5,940 bases of DNA. Origin: Lachnospiraceae bacterium (GTDB lineage Bacteria; Bacillota; Clostridia; Lachnospirales; Lachnospiraceae). The position numbers and the translations under genes are program-made. The notes beneath the pieces were generated by a model. That model was not told the DNA's origin, made no database searches, and worked only from the letters and a program-made list of their open reading frames with translations. Where the stretch lies: positions 452 to 6,391 of the forward strand of contig DPJQ01000059.1 of the NCBI GenBank assembly GCA_003542935.1, read 5' to 3'. How positions within the stretch are numbered: position 1 is the stretch's first letter; each line of letters opens with the position of its first letter. Of the stretch, positions 4,850 to 5,940 are shown in pieces.

Positions 4850-5311
4850 ATGAGACGAAGAGTAGCAGAAATCATTCACATCGTACCGGAAGAGAGAGAA
4901 GAGTTTTTGAATAACCTGATCACTCCCAGCAAGAAGACCCAACAGCTCATGTGGCTCCACGGTATCCGCAGACAGTTCTTTTTTGAGATGGGTGACACAA
5001 TCCTCTATACCTTTGAGTATCATGGCGAGAACTTCAAGAAAGATATGGAAGCCCTGACCGTTGTATTGGCTGCCAACAATATCCTGGTTTCCAAGAGACG
5101 CCGCGACACTCCGCTGGAAGAGAGGGCGACAACCAACTGGTGGGCTCCCCTGAAACGTCTTGGCTCCAATCTGACCTCCAATCCTCTGCCCGACGACAAT
5201 GAGGAAGAAGAGCTGGAAGAGCAGTACCGTATGATGGCCGACGGCATGATTCTCAGCAGTGTGGACACCTCCTTTGACGAAGATGACTGGAGCGAATCCG
5301 TACATATCTGA
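4850..5311 (+). CDS. RhaM-like (L-rhamnose mutarotase fold) protein with acidic tail
   Basis: This 153-residue soluble protein has its ATG nine bases after AGGAG. Residues 1-114 fit the dimeric alpha/beta-barrel family of L-rhamnose mutarotase: a first strand, PEEREEF (13-19), LHGIRRQFFFEMGDTILYTF (36-55) as central strands, and NWWAPLKRLG (96-105), like the family's WW motif. The mutarotase interconverts rhamnose anomers. Aligned without gaps from EE to HG, the family's active-site tyrosine and histidine (Y18 and H22 in Escherichia coli RhaM, from memory) become F19 and L23, so mutarotase activity is doubtful. There is an insertion at about 78-95 (ILVSKRRRDTPLEE) and an acidic tail at 115-149 (DDNEEEELEE, DEDDWSE). 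No rhamnose genes adjoin it. It follows the structured RNA directly and may be expressed by read-through. It could be a related barrel protein of other function. Confidence 0.68.
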   Translation: MRRRVAEIIHIVPEEREEFLNNLITPSKKTQQLMWLHGIRRQFFFEMGDTILYTFEYHGENFKKDMEALTVVLAANNILVSKRRRDTPLEERATTNWWAPLKRLGSNLTSNPLPDDNEEEELEEQYRMMADGMILSSVDTSFDEDDWSESVHI

Positions 5312-5337
5312 CGGCAACACCTCCTTATTTTTCATTA

Positions 5338-5390
5338 TATAGAAATAGCCGCCCCTTTTCTGACATTTTCGGGGGCGGCATTTTTCTATA
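5338..5390. terminator. Bidirectional intrinsic terminator
   Basis: GCCGCCCC (5348-5355) pairs with GGGGCGGC (5372-5379), and the flanks TATAGAAA (5338-5345) and TTTCTATA (5383-5390) also match. The plus strand runs into ATTTTTC and the minus strand into TATTTCTAT, so it can end both the RhaM-like gene and the trigger-factor-like gene. Confidence 0.9.
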
Positions 5391-5439
5391 ATAATTCCCT
5401 TTTCCGCTCAAGCCGGAATGAACCCTACAGACCAGTGGC

Positions 5440-5871
5440 TCAGCTATTGCCCGTCTGTTCATAAACCCAGTCGATCGCTTTTTCCTCTTTCACAGCTCTC
5501 TCCAGGCCGGACAGATCTTCTCCAAAGAAACGTTTTACCATTTCCAGCGAAGAATCCTGGCTCTCTGCTATGGCAGCGGCCTTCGCCTCCAGCTCCTTGG
5601 GGGAAACGGAAAAATTCATCTGTGTGAGAATCTTTTTCATGACCAGCTCAGACTTCACTTCGTCGTAAGCCGCCTGTTTCATCTCATTCATCCGTTCCGC
5701 CAGCTCTTTCCCGCGGTTCAGATGCAGCCTGCCTGTGGTCAATGTATCGTACTGCATCCGGTGATTTTCCTGCTGGATGATGAGAGCCAATTCGTTCTGA
5801 ACCCGTTCCTCCGGGACAGGGATATCGTATGCTTCCACATATTTCCGGAAAGCGTCCTCTTTTGCACTCAT
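5440..5871 (-). CDS. Stand-alone trigger factor C-terminal (SurA-like) chaperone domain
   Basis: This 143-residue protein has its ATG at 5871-5869 behind AAAGGGGG. It is helical throughout and follows the trigger factor C-terminal domain: AFRKYVEAYDIPVPEERVQN (7-26) is the 'l....di.vPe..v..e' segment, a long charged helix spans about 27-85, and VSPKELEAKAAAIAES (89-104) with LERAVKEEKAIDWVYEQ (123-139) matches the closing helices with the conserved late 'V...KA.dwv'. In complete trigger factor (about 430 residues) this domain cradles unfolded chains. The ribosome-binding N-domain and the PPIase domain are absent, and the normal length and good start say this is a separate gene, not a truncation. 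It overlaps the stop of the upstream chaperonin-like gene by four bases (ATGA), implying translational coupling and joint work on folding. Partner and clients are unknown. Confidence 0.75.
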   Translation of the reverse strand: MSAKEDAFRKYVEAYDIPVPEERVQNELALIIQQENHRMQYDTLTTGRLHLNRGKELAERMNEMKQAAYDEVKSELVMKKILTQMNFSVSPKELEAKAAAIAESQDSSLEMVKRFFGEDLSGLERAVKEEKAIDWVYEQTGNS

Positions 5872-5940
5872 TGTTTATCCCCCTTTCCCCCGGAAATAAC
5901 TACCGCGGCTTCTGTGGTAAGGATTGTGGATGCCACGGAT
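5868..5940 (-). CDS. C-terminal tail of a probable cpn60/GroEL-like chaperonin (partial)
   Basis: On the minus strand an open frame enters from the right edge and ends at TGA 5870-5868, overlapping the next start as ATGA. It reads SVASTILTTEAAVV and then ISGGKGDKQ. Chaperonins end in this way: GroEL has an 'A.s.a...LTTEAvV' helix before its flexible tail, and group II subunits end in a similar 'a...l.TEaAv'. The tail lacks the GGM repeats of standard GroEL, so it is more likely a second, divergent chaperonin than the housekeeping one. Only 23 residues are visible. A competing frame ends at TAA 5877-5875 but spells a poor, basic peptide. Confidence 0.6.
   Translation of the reverse strand, partial: SVASTILTTEAAVVISGGKGDKQ

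Noticed and set aside
4829..5335. Minus-strand open frame of 168 codons
   Set aside because: It is antisense to the RhaM-like gene and runs into the terminator region, with no plausible ribosome binding site.
5875..5940. Alternative frame ending TAA 5877-5875 at the right edge
   Set aside because: It spells a basic, glycine-rich peptide with no family likeness, while the neighbouring frame matches a chaperonin C-terminus and overlaps the next start as ATGA.
1..5940. CRISPR array, insertion sequence or transposase
   Set aside because: No regularly spaced repeats, terminal inverted repeats or transposase motifs were found on either strand.

Overview
The window looks like chromosomal DNA from a gut-type clostridium, probably Lachnospiraceae. 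The grounds are AGGAGG-type ribosome binding sites, an Lsa-type ABC-F protein, moderate GC on the right, and a sharply AT-rich stretch on the left. No taxonomic marker gene is present, so this is inference.

Positions 1 to about 1219 look like the right end of an integrated element (prophage or ICE). They hold leftward, AT-rich accessory genes: a partial ORF, a 63-residue four-cysteine protein and an HU/IHF-like DNA-binding protein. A gene-free 400-base stretch follows with a 17-bp palindrome and a tandem 12-bp repeat. It ends at a detached 3' fragment of a tRNA gene (about 1195-1219) whose T-stem no longer pairs, as expected of an att site. An intact tRNA-Pro(GGG) and its terminator follow at once.

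The middle holds host-like genes: a TTG-started flavodoxin-fold protein with a compact four-cysteine cluster (1382-1933), a 313-base leader, an Lsa-type ABC-F ribosome-protection ATPase (2247-3773) that probably protects against lincosamides, streptogramin A and pleuromutilins, and a convergent AlkD-family DNA alkylation repair gene (3810-4517, minus). A strong shared hairpin separates the last two.

The right part is the most unusual. A good plus-strand promoter at 4590-4617 fires into about 200 bases of highly structured RNA (4624-4821). This precedes a RhaM-fold (L-rhamnose mutarotase-like) gene with an acidic tail (4850-5311) that seems to lack the catalytic histidine and tyrosine. After a two-way terminator comes a minus-strand pair: the C-terminal tail of a probable cpn60/GroEL-like chaperonin entering from the right edge, and, overlapping it by four bases, a stand-alone trigger-factor C-terminal chaperone domain (5440-5871). 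The structured RNA and the chaperonin plus trigger-factor-C pair are the best candidates for something little described.
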